From: Lingula anatina
Lineage: Eukaryota > Brachiopoda > Lingulata > Lingulida > Lingulidae
Direction: 5' to 3'
Assembly: GCF_001039355.2 (NCBI RefSeq)
Contig: NW_019776169.1
Location: forward strand, 46,883-75,311
DNA length: 28,429 nucleotides
Part shown: piece by piece, positions 19,213-28,429 of the stretch
Layout of the letters: each line of letters starts with the position of its first letter
How positions within the stretch are numbered: the first letter of the stretch is position 1
The notes under the pieces: generated by a model
What the model was told of the DNA's origin: nothing
Databases searched by the model: none
Seen by the model: only the letters and a program-made list of their open reading frames with translations
Program-made: the position numbers and the translations under genes

Positions 19213-22200
19213 CTACATGTTAATAGTGCACTTAAATTGGTTTTGTTATTATAACACATCATTCAATCCTAAATTGTTACACAAGAAAACTGAAGACACT
19301 TCTGGTTATTTTTACTATGTTTTCATTGGTGAAAGATGGTTTGGAAATGATATTTTTATACATGGCATTTTTTCGAAAGCATAATTTTGATTAAAGGGAT
19401 AATACGCTTCGTTTCGGCCAAAAAATGAATTTTCCTGGAGTAAACAACAATTTGCCCATACTTACCAATGATTAATGAATCCATTTTTACATTCAAAGTT
19501 AATCCCTGATTTTTTTGTAAAAAGTTTGGTTTTTTGTTAAAATCTCTCAAGAGATTTTTAACAGAGTATAGCCATCAATGGAGGTCACGTGGTCTAAAGA
19601 CAAGCTCAGATATCAGAATAATAGCTATAATTGCCATTTTTGTGGTAAAACAGAATATATTATATTTCTATAAGTTATTCACAATGTTTTTATTGTGAAA
19701 TATAGATCTCATACGAAGAGTTATTATCCCTTTAACAGCAAAATTTTAAAAAGACAAGCTGTCAATTACATAATTAATACGCATTTAGTACTTCACAGAA
19801 GTGTCTTGTTTTCTTTTTTGACACAGTCAAAATGAATAAGAATAAGGCAAAGTGTTAATAATGAATTAAAATAAATTAAGGCTAAGTGCAAATGTCAGTA
19901 ATAAATACGCCCATCAAAGTGCACATAAGAAGCAACCAATTTCCCTGTTAATTAAATAGTAAAAAACTGAGCATTAATAAAAATACTGAAATGCAAATCC
20001 AAGGTATAATGAACTAAATAAACAAATTAAAACTCAAACAATAAATTGATTAGTGATCAGTTAAAATGAATTATTTCATAAACTGTCTAATTATATTTCA
20101 AACAATCAAATAAAATAAGGGAAAATATGTGATGATTGTTATTAAAAGATAAATAATAGATTTTTATATCGCGATTTTTCAAACAAAATTGAAAAACTCG
20201 CACGCACACACAACACGCAATCAGTCTGAAATAACAACGTTGCAGTTTTTCAAAAGTAATTTTATTCAAAAACAGGCAAGAAAAGAGAAAAAGTAAATTT
20301 TGAAAGAAATAATTTTGCAACAACACTTGCATAATATCAATGAGAGTGAAATGTATATTACAATATTGAGGACACAAAGTTGCGTTTTCTTAGTTTTGGT
20401 GTAAATGTTTTGGTTTTTGTGTGATTGAGTCACATACCGGGGTACCAAATATTGACTACCTATTGTCACGTATGTCATTGTGGCAAATACATTTGTATGC
20501 ACATCCGTAGGGCTCAAAAGTTTAATAAATTGACATTAAATTGTATGTACATATACGTGTTGATAATGAGAGCCGGTTAAAAAAGACAACACCACTAGCT
20601 AGTTTAAAGACCACGATCAAAACGAACACTCTACATCACAGTAACACAGGTCATCTGGCAGTATAGTTTAAGGTTTAAAACGATACCGGCCGACCCAGAT
20701 GAACATAGAGTCAGCGCTGGCCATTCGGCTGTTGGTTCCTGTGACGACAGTCCTCGTCTGTCGCTACTTTTTGAACGCTGCGAAGAACAAGCTGCAGGCT
20801 TCACACATTGGATCACACAGACAGTGGATGCAGGTGGTGTAGAACTTCTTGAAGCAGCCCAAGTTGATTTCGCAAGCCTTGTACAACGGGGTGAAATACC
20901 AGATGTGGCTGAAAGCGATACCGGCGAACTCACACCCCCAGCACAGGGCGACGAAGATGCCGCACAGGAAGGTGAGAATCTTGTAGCAAAGGTTCTTGCC
21001 ACAGGTGAAGCACTTGAAGGAGTTCCTCCAAACGCAATCTGCACTGTGGGTTTGGTCTGGCTCGGCGAAGACTTCCAAAAAATCCACCTGGAAACGGAGA
21101 AGAACTACTAAGCGAAGACACATGGTAATCACAAAAGCGCAGGTACTAAATAGATCGCGTAACTTGGAAAAAAATGAAGAGGGAAGCTAGAATTGCATAT
21201 TATCCCATTCATGTAGATCTTCCTATTCAAATTGAAAATTTTGGCACAATGCCCTTACCATATTTTCCATTATGACAAGACGCATTTGGAAAATGTGGAC
21301 GGCAGCATGTGTTTTCTCTGACACTTTCTTTAAAGAATATATGCCATATGAAATGTGGTGGAAAACAAATTGCCGGAGTGAAAAAGGTACTTGTGTTTGC
21401 TATGACTTTTTTCAACACCGTTTTTGAGCTTTTTTATAATCAAGATCATTTGATATGCCTTTCTTGGTTTGAATTTCAAATGACTGACAAATTAGTTGCA
21501 TCCTCTTCTAAATAAAAGCACTATAAAGAATAAAGGAATAATTCGAACTAAAGCAACGAAATGGCGTATACACATATTTATATATAAAACAATACAGAAA
21601 TAAACATTTAACAACGCCATAATAAAGAATCATATAAAGCAGAATATCATACAGCTGACATGTCTGAAAAGGATTATGGGAACGTGATCTAAGGTTGAAT
21701 CTAAAATCTGGAATATAGAGCAGAACCGAATATGCTGAATAAAAGACGGAATGAAAAGTCAAATAACACAGCTACAGGTTGTCTAATAATCCTAGAATAT
21801 ACTTCGATACAGTGGATGAATAGTCATGTATATGGGAGTGTGCTTTTAGGTTTATTAGACGAGATTGCTACCTGTGAACACTCCATTACCGATACGTCCT
21901 TCACCTGCATAGCGGAGTTAAGCGTTGGTTTTTCAGGTTTAAAGAATAATAAGCAAGAAAATCGGGTCTAGTTCTACCTGAAACTCTTTTTCAGATAATC
22001 TCAGGAAACGACGAAGTATATGTTGCTATTTGTTCGACTTGCTAGTTCTATAGGCCCTACACCTAGATGAAATGTTGAATTTGACAAAGAAAGGGTTCTT
22101 AAATGCGGATAGCTAGAAGCAGGAAGGAGAGCTAAGCGAACCTAGAACATCAACGCGAAAAAAGTACATATATAAGCGGCTGAAACCTAAGGAACGTGAA

Positions 22201-24985
22201 AGGAGATAAATGATCAAAGAGGAGATAATAAATTATCAATGATCATGGGTTCTAAGATATTTGGTGGAAGAAATGGGGTTGGGTAACTGCACTACTTCCC
22301 CCAGCATGCCCGTTGAGAAGGCTAGTGCTTCTCAGCAGAGTTTACCTCAACTGTTGCAATGGTTGGCCCGTTGCCCGTTGCTCTATGGCATGTGTCTCCT
22401 CCATCTTGATTTATTTACTTTGGTTGATGTGGTCTTGGAAGGAAGAAATGGTCTTAATTCCCTGTACATTTCTGAGCGACCAAAGGAAAACAAATACTCA
22501 CTGGAAGTGATGTCACACAACAACGGCTTTTGTCACTTTTTACGTTTTTCCTAAACTTTTTTTTGTAATTCCTGAAGGTAAAGAAGTGAATAAGAAACCC
22601 CGTCCATCCTGTTTAATTTTGAAGGGCGACAGAGTCCTCCCATCTCCTCATACGGTACACATTAGATCCCGTTCAGAACACCCTTCAAGGTACACCTTAA
22701 TAACGGTTGCCATGGTCACTGCCACACCGGGCTTCTTTTGAGAGCCTTCTTTACATCGCACACGCCTAGCGCATACACCTAACTTAATGTCATTTATTCT
22801 CTATTTATTGTGGTATTAGTGAATTCTGCAATAACTATACTAAAAAAATATAATATCTATAAGTAACAAAAAATGATATCGAGGCCAAAAGGCCAAGCGT
22901 GGCCTTGAAATATACTCCTAAGAAGCAGAACCTTGGTACCCTCTGTCACGACCACCGATTGATTTTTCACTAGAAATTTTAAGATACGTCTCTAGCTTAA
23001 TTACTGTACTTTTCTCCTCGCGACAAAGCACAGTCACATAATTATCTGCGACCCTGGTAGAGGGTAAAAGCTGTGCATAGTTATGGAAAATTGGCATTGT
23101 TTGCCAGTGTACACTCCTGTTCCGAGTGTCAACATAGCTAATGCCTACCAATCCATGCGATCACCAAACAAAGGGAGGCGCAAACAAAAGTCTTGATAAA
23201 GCCTTTGGGGTACACTAATTCCATTTTCTCTGTTTTCCCTAGTAACTGGGTTAATGGGCTATCTTTTGTTTATTTATTGCTATCTTTTACAAAGTCCAAG
23301 TGATCTAAAACAATGGAATCGTTTAGTTTTTTGATAGTTGCAAGAGCTTTTATCATTTAGATAGCCCTGTTTGTTTTGATAGCTCTTTGCAGTGAGATTT
23401 CTGATTTCTGATCGCTGGAAGCTGATGGTTATTGTTTTTTAGTTAGTATTTTCGAAATCTTCTCAAATGCTTAACCAAAATATACGAAATTTTAATAATA
23501 ATTTTGCCATGTCTATAAGTTCAGATTCATATTTTTACCCCAAATTTTGGACGTATTCGCTATTGCATTGCATTCTTTAAATAACTCTTTATTTAATTTT
23601 TAATAATCCTATGCCAAGAAAATTTATAAATCTGATTTATTGGATTAACCTTTTTTTCTGAGAGTTTATTAATGATTTGACACCACTTACTACCTCATTT
23701 ACCCTTTTTGGGAGAGGGGCAAAGGGACTTTTAGTAAATCAAAAATTAATGAAATATATTTCGGGTGTATAGACATAACGTAACTTAACTATACTATGTT
23801 AAAAATAAGAACCTAATTAGTTGTAAAAAGTATTGTAATTCGCGTTCGCTCACGAAAATGGATATCGTCCAAGGTGAGTCAAACCTGTAAATGATAATGC
23901 TGAATACTACATTATATATTTAAGTTGGTCAAAATCGCAACAGAGACCTGTTTGAAAAATTAATTAGCTCTCATTGTCTATAGCTATTCCTAAAAAACTA
24001 AAATCGTCACTGGAATTCAATCAATTTAGCAGTTAATAAAAATGTATTACAGCGTATACTACTAATAATAAAAAAATAATAATGATGATGATAATGATAA
24101 TAATAATTTGATTTCTTTCTTAGTTGTTCCATTCACTTTATCATTTTCTCCTGTCAACTGCCAGTGCTACTGGGCACCAACGGTCCGGTCATATTTCTAT
24201 TGTTCTCGCCTCGGCAGCCATGGTACCCAATCACGTGACCTATACGACTCGGGGAGGGCGGGTGGTGGGTGTATAGTTAGATATTCAATGCTAAGCACGA
24301 AATGAGAAAAAAAAAGGATAATTTTTTACATCAGTTTGGCCCTATTCACATAGTTTCTCTTTTCCATAACAACCATTATTCCTTAATGGTGCTCTTCCCT
24401 ATTTAACACGAATAAATGCTAATTCGATAGCAGCTATACGTTTATTAATTATTTATCGCGCGCGCTGCTGTTGTCTATCGGTTAGAGCTGACAAGATCAA
24501 TTATAATAATTTGGCATAGATGCATCTTTCTCTCTTCAGCAACTCTATGACGCCACAAGCTTCGTCAAATTTGCTTATTAATCTTCTCTATTTTTCTCTC
24601 TTTATTTTTTACTATATACCACCGGTAATGTGAAAAGGCAAAGACTGTTCGGAACAAAATAAATCTTAAGTAATGAAGTTTGGGGAAAAGAAGTTTTAGT
24701 CTTGTCTTATAGGAGACTGCCTTTGAGTATGTGCTAATATTTGCTTGTACTATTTAATGCTCCTGAATTTGGGGCACATTTTCAAATTAGAAGGTAAAAC
24801 TCCAACAAGGAACATTTAATGAGCGCGCAATTTTATAGAAGTCAAATTCAGTGTGTGCAACGGTGCACGGATACTGCGCTTCGAAATTCGGTCTGTAAAA
24901 AAGTAGCATTTCAACTCACCGTCATGTAGTCATACATGTTGTTTGGATCACGATTGATCAGATCAATTTCTTGGGTTTCTGCCAT
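18889..24985 (-). CDS. CAV: Caveolin locus with two alternative (or duplicated) terminal exons
   Basis: Caveolins are hairpin membrane proteins that oligomerise into caveolar coats. One 5' exon (24985-24920, MAETQEIDLINRDPNNMYDY plus MT) carries the family's EIDLxNRDP block and ends in phase 0. Two 107-codon exons (21087-20764 and 19212-18889) both begin VDF and carry the signature region (EVFAEPDQTHS or EIFAEPDGTHS), the scaffolding stretch (DCVW...LCYK), the membrane hairpin and the CDPMCEA tail. Either join gives 129 residues, against about 150-180 in vertebrates. The junction before VDF is the intron position I recall in vertebrate CAV3. No second first exon was found, so the choice is alternative last exons or two genes. 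An acceptor-like CAG at 25008-25010 leaves room for an extra N-terminal exon. Confidence 0.9.
19391..19735 (+). mobile_element. TTAA-flanked TIR element (MITE), full copy between the caveolin terminal exons
   Basis: 345 bp, same ends and landmarks as 1586-1944, with scattered substitutions and indels; the left terminal repeat is slightly damaged (AATACGC in place of AATAACTC). It lies between the two duplicated caveolin exons. Confidence 0.85.
20261..20266 (-). terminator. Candidate poly(A) signal for proximal caveolin exon
   Basis: TTTATT (AATAAA on the minus strand), about 500 bp past the stop codon. It lies between the two terminal exons, so the proximal exon can end its own transcript. 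Confidence 0.45.
20764..21087 (-). CDS. CAV: Caveolin terminal exon, proximal copy
   Basis: 107 codons plus TAG after acceptor CTTCTCCGTTTCCAG. Starts VDFLEVFAEPDQTHSADCVW. Has 14 cysteines, among them those aligning with CAV1 Cys143 (C78 of the exon) and Cys156 (C91, in CLCDP). The GIPMA proline of the CAV1 hairpin is replaced (GIFVA). It is about 88% identical (94 of 107) to the distal copy. Confidence 0.95.
   Translation of the reverse strand: MDFLEVFAEPDQTHSADCVWRNSFKCFTCGKNLCYKILTFLCGIFVALCWGCEFAGIAFSHIWYFTPLYKACEINLGCFKKFYTTCIHCLCDPMCEACSLFFAAFKK
21088..24919 (-). other. Caveolin intron 1, 3.8 kb
   Basis: AT-rich, with no recognisable second caveolin first exon. The segment 22260-22750 is less AT-rich and has short open frames on both strands, none resembling a known domain. 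A trinucleotide-like AAT/GAT tract lies at 24063-24105. Confidence 0.6.
24920..24985 (-). CDS. CAV: Caveolin 5' coding exon
   Basis: 22 codons, MAETQEIDLINRDPNNMYDY then MT, ending at donor GTGAGT. The ATG has A at -3 and G at +4. The frame stays open upstream to a TGA without another ATG. However, a pyrimidine tract ending TTGACAG at 25008 could be a splice acceptor, in which case the exon starts at 25007 and reads ADKKTAK before this methionine. Confidence 0.9.
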
Positions 24986-25099
24986 CTTTGCAGTTTTTTT
25001 ATCTGCTCTGTCAATGAAAAAATGGAGTAAAAATGTTCAGTCCCGTTTTTCGCTCTGTGTACGTCGCACGAAATTCTGGCCAGTAGTGACAATTGATTC

Positions 25100-25180
25100 C
25101 CTTGCGGGATTACACCATTGGTTGGAGTGTCGACCTTGGCAACGTCACAATATGTACTAACTGGGCCCTGCGTTGTCAAG
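25100..25180 (-). promoter_or_regulatory. Possible caveolin promoter element (CCAAT box)
   Basis: ATTGG at 25117-25121 reads CCAAT on the caveolin strand, about 130 bp upstream of the start codon, in a moderately GC-rich stretch. Position-based inference; it competes with the alternative that 25007 is an internal exon border. Confidence 0.25.
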
Positions 25181-25774
25181 AAAAAGCGGTCAGGTCGTTA
25201 TGGACTTAAGACAAGTGTGATTTTCTACCATGCAGAACAAACAGTGAAAGTTATTCATTGTTATTTGGTTGAAGTGGCGCTCTGGTTCCATCAGATAGAT
25301 ACAATGCTGGAACCAGACCGCAGCTACACAGGTGCTAATACTGCCTGGAGTTCTTGCAGCTTCACAGAAACGATTATTTTATTTTTTAAGAATATGGATA
25401 TATATATTTTTGTATGTAATATCAATACGAGTCACCGGGTCGTATTAGGAATACTTGGAGGGGTAGGGGTAGAAGTTAGGGCAATGGTCAAGTTCACTCT
25501 TGTGCATTGACCAGACTACATCACCTAAGCGCTGGTGATGTTATGTGAACACTTTGATACATTTCTTACCGTAAAAATTAATTCTACATCATAGTTTAAT
25601 GCTGGTGTGAAAACATATCTCCTCATTGTTTTGGCGGCCCTCAAGATCTGTACCCAGCCACTTAAGAGGAGGGTCTCTTTTCTGAAATAAGTGATCGTTT
25701 TACCATTTCATGTGACCCACCCTGAGAAACGGTATAGAAATAACATCACATTTTGATTAAAAGCGGCCCTTTTC

Positions 25775-25834
25775 AAAAAAAAAAAAAAAAAAAAAAAATG
25801 ACAACCCCTTATCTCACCCCACCCCACCCCACCC
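25775..25834. repeat. Poly(A) run and CACCC tandem
   Basis: 24 A residues, then at about 25815-25834 four CACCC units. Confidence 0.85.
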
Positions 25835-26209
25835 TCAGTTCCTAACACAATCAAATTACAACATCCAATTTTTTGGGATAACTTATTAATGCCTTCAGTT
25901 TTTCGATGCATTCAATCGAAGTATAGGTCAACAGTTTTGACGATAGCATTTACTATAATTGATCAAATGCGCCTAAGTTGTAGTATTACATCATTTCGGC
26001 AGTAATAAGGTGCTCTATCAGTGTCAATACCCGACCTTGACCGGACACATAGTGTCAATACCTAATAAGGGTAACGGTCAAGGTTTGACCAAAAGTAGGT
26101 AAACTCAATATGCCAGTATTACATCACAATAAAGTGCGCCCCATGAAAGGGCGCAGATTTTAACATGTTTATGTAGTATTGTTATTGCGTATAGTCTTGC
26201 TTTGCATCA

Positions 26210-26285
26210 ACGTGCACTGAATAGTCTATCTGGTGCACATACACTGAATAATCTAGAGCACATACACTTTATAGTATATATGGTG
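26210..26285. repeat. Degenerate ~28-bp tandem, three copies
   Basis: GTGCACTGAATAGTCTATCTG, GCACATACACTGAATAATCT and CACATACACTTTATAGTATA follow one another. Confidence 0.6.
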
Positions 26286-26724
26286 CTTGCATTTTTCTTT
26301 TAACTCTCTTCAGCGTTTTTGCTTGTCGTTCCGTTGGCCTGGAGCGAAAATAGATTCCATTAAAATTTAAGGAAAATGAAGTTTATAGCGTGTAATTAGT
26401 CATATCCAAAATAAATTAAATGTCAAAGAAAAATATCGATTTTTGCCCTCGTTTATGAGCAATAAGAACTTTCAGACAGTGAAAAGTGCATCAAAGTAAG
26501 ATAGGCATTTTCCTCTTCATGCTCTCTTGCCAGAAGTCTTTCATGAAGTTACCTGAATCATGAATGGATCTTACATCACTGACCGCTAAGAATCGATTCC
26601 CGATGCGCTGTTACCAATTCATATATCCAATTAGTAGCCTTGGCGTCGCTTCCTCATTGTGGACATCAATTTCTGCCCGTGGTTCTATGTGGCAAGAATC
26701 CAAAAATGACCGAAGAACCCGTCG

Positions 26725-26754
<30 letters not shown>
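26725..26754. repeat. Poly(A) run, 30 bp
   Basis: Uninterrupted A30 after a less AT-rich 160-bp segment (26560-26724); possibly a retroposition tail. Confidence 0.9.
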
Positions 26755-26755
<1 letters not shown>

Positions 26756-27887
26756 ACGAAGGGTTGGTGTCATTATTATTCACCTGCTTTCATTTTACTT
26801 GCTATCAGAGTATAATTTTTCATATATATTTTGGTTTTTAAGGAACTAGTTGTTCACGCTTATTAATAATCATAACACGGTGTTTGATTAATAATGTAAG
26901 TGTTTAACCAAGGGCAAGTGTTTCCTGGAACGAATTGATCTGTATTGTCAACAATAACTTAGAGATAACAGGGCAACAATAGTCATATTTCCATATGACC
27001 ATGTGGAACCAACAATGCATTTCCTGGAGAAAGTGAAAGACAAAGAACCGAAGATTTTCACAGACATGTCTATCATTCAGTCTCGGACATGTCACAGTAA
27101 AACAACCCATTGCCGTATATTGACCGAGGCTTTTACTGTCAAAGATTTCAAAGGGAATTAAGATGTTTGCGAGAGAGAAATGAAGTCCACTGTTTTGCAA
27201 TTTATTGCCTTGTATTTCAGTATCGAATTTGTTTTTACTTGATTGTCTCTACTTCTGTGTAGGGCTTTTTCGCGAAGCTTTTTCTTTGTTTCTACCTTTA
27301 TCCATCATCTGGCTTTGAGAGCGAGAAATGTTAAGTTCAATACCAAATCCCCTTTATCCATTCCTTGTTTTCCTTCTTGGCGCTCTAGACAACCCGCCTA
27401 GTTGCTGTAAAAATATTTCACATCATTCAGATAAAAAAAAAACTTTCATGCAGGTTTTCTTGTTTTTTTTTTTAAATAATTATTATCTACTAGTGCATCT
27501 TACCATTGCATTTCAGATGGGTTCACCTTGAGCCGCAGAGACAGCGAGCGGCGATATATTCCCAGGCATAACAATAACAAGCATTGTCTTTGACGAAAAA
27601 ATATAAGAATCCTCCCCCTCCCCCCTCATCTACCCAGGAAGCTACGTGCTTGCTCGACGACGCAACGCCCATGCTCTTGATATTAATTATGAAAGAGCTG
27701 GCTAATATTTCTAAGAGTATTCAATCGATTCAAGTGCTCAGGGAAGATCGTATTCATTAATTTTCAATAGAGGTCTGATTATCTAGCTCAAGCTATCAAG
27801 TCTTGCTGTAGTACATTTAAAAAAAATTACAGGCAGGAAGAGTGAATTAAAATATGAATATCATATCATATTATATTAGTTAATTAT

Positions 27888-27915
27888 CCTTATGAGCCAT
27901 GGTCGGCTCATAAGG
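27888..27915. repeat. Perfect hairpin, 11-bp stem and 6-nt loop
   Basis: CCTTATGAGCC (27888-27898), loop ATGGTC, GGCTCATAAGG (27905-27915). No T-run follows and no gene is adjacent. Confidence 0.85.
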
Positions 27916-28000
27916 CTTGTCAGCATCCTCCGCCATCTCGTTATATCTTGTGCAATTTTATATTATCTTTTAAAGGTTTTTTTTTAGTAAATAAGTAATA

Positions 28001-28090
28001 ATTATATTATATTATATTATATTATATTATATTATATTATATTATATTATATAATATTATATTATATTATATTATATTATATTATATTAT
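28001..28090. repeat. (ATATT)n pentanucleotide microsatellite
   Basis: About 18 units with one interruption near 28051. It is the reverse complement of the unit at 3318-3403. Confidence 0.95.
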
Positions 28091-28264
28091 GTTGGTCGGT
28101 AGATAGAAACTCTCCATAAGATTGGAGTTCCTAAGCGTTATAATATTAGAGATACATTCCTTGTCTTCACTGAGACTGACACTAAAAATAATGCTTATTA
28201 AAGAAGAGGCGCCTTGGGTTTTGCCAGGAGGCAATACACGTTTTTAATTCAGGTTAAGGAAGAT

Positions 28265-28429
28265 GGTCTCTCAGGCCCGAAGCCAGGGGTGTTCGGGGGG
28301 GGGGGGGGGGGGGGGTTCAACCCCCCTTTTTGCCGGGGAAAGGTCCCTTCTGGGGTAAAAATTTATCTAGGTACATGAAGGTTTCATGGTAAAAGACCCC
28401 ACATTTTCAAAAAAACCCCCCCCCCTTTT
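28265..28429. repeat. Start of a G/C-run dispersed repeat, cut by the window edge
   Basis: CAGGCCCGAAGCCAGGGGTG, then G19 or more, TTCAACCCCCC, and later CCCCCCCCCC. This is the form of a common invertebrate repeat beginning GGCCCGTAGCCAGGGG. The long G and C runs may also contain assembly error. Confidence 0.5.

Larger units (their letters stand above)
19213..20763 (-). other. Interval between the two caveolin terminal exons
   Basis: AT-rich 1.55 kb holding the TTAA TIR element (19391-19735) and the likely 3' UTR of the proximal exon. It was searched for a second EIDLxNRDP exon on the minus strand, and none was seen. Confidence 0.65.
24986..28003. other. Upstream flank of caveolin, no gene recognised
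   Basis: Apart from simple repeats I see no exon. Small structures are a degenerate ~28-bp tandem at 26210-26285 (GCACATACACTGAATA...), a 7-bp stem TGCGCCC/GGGCGCA at 26135-26155, A24 at 25775-25798, A30 at 26725-26754 and a perfect hairpin at 27888-27915. Open frames here are short and match no domain I know. Confidence 0.6.

Noticed and set aside
18885-19262. 125-codon minus frame rich in Ser and Ala, and plus-strand frames over both caveolin exons
   Set aside because: Shadow frames; the caveolin frame carries the family signature.
22261-22554. 97-codon plus-strand frame, and a minus-strand ATG exon-like segment (MEETHAIEQRATGQP) with a GTAAAC donor
   Set aside because: The minus segment ends in phase 2, so it cannot join the caveolin exon starting VDF in frame; neither frame resembles a known protein.
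28290-28345. Long G run as a G-quadruplex or switch-like signal
   Set aside because: It is a homopolymer within a common G/C-run repeat at the window edge and could be partly an assembly artefact.
1-28429. tRNA, rRNA or organelle insert
   Set aside because: No cloverleaf with matching A and B boxes, no rRNA-like block and no mitochondrial gene order was seen by eye; a tRNAscan or Infernal run would be decisive.

Overview
The window is animal nuclear DNA. The genes are split by GT-AG introns, the spacers are long and AT-rich, and there are many microsatellites and short inverted-repeat elements. A caveolin gene places it in Metazoa. The repeat types and compact exons suit a marine invertebrate, perhaps a mollusc or other lophotrochozoan, but that is an impression; nothing in the sequence fixes the phylum.

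Four protein-coding loci can be assembled exon by exon. (1) On the minus strand, 8465 to 3152 and continuing off the left edge, lie the first seven coding exons of a lysosomal N-acetylglucosamine-6-sulfatase (GNS). (2) On the plus strand, 11321 to 12883, four exons encode a 211-residue single-pass membrane protein that I do not recognise. (3) On the minus strand, 15266 to 13296, two coding exons encode a complete 307-residue tartrate-resistant (purple) acid phosphatase (ACP5 type). Loci 2 and 3 are tail-to-tail with about 0.4 kb between stop codons. (4) On the minus strand, 24985 to 18889, is a caveolin locus. One 5' coding exon (24985-24920) is followed by two near-identical 107-codon terminal exons (21087-20764 and 19212-18889). 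Both accept the same splice phase at the intron position I recall for vertebrate CAV3.

The rest is intron and spacer filled with repeats. These include a TTAA-flanked inverted-repeat element in two full and two partial copies (378-537, 1586-1944, 2177-2227, 19391-19735), a ~140-bp tandem repeat (910-1360), a degenerate GTGACCCATGACAT satellite (4749-5190), two other TIR elements inside GNS introns (6122-6317, 7625-7917), a foldback in the ACP5 intron (14971-15128), a SINE/MITE-like unit (17594-17826), and numerous microsatellites. No tRNA, rRNA or CRISPR array was seen.

The products do not form one pathway. GNS and the acid phosphatase are both lysosomal or secreted hydrolases, while caveolin is a membrane-coat protein. 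The most interesting signals are the duplicated caveolin terminal exon with its very Cys-rich, proline-lacking membrane hairpin, the apparent absence of the repression loop in the acid phosphatase, the unrecognised membrane protein, and the inverted-repeat element families.
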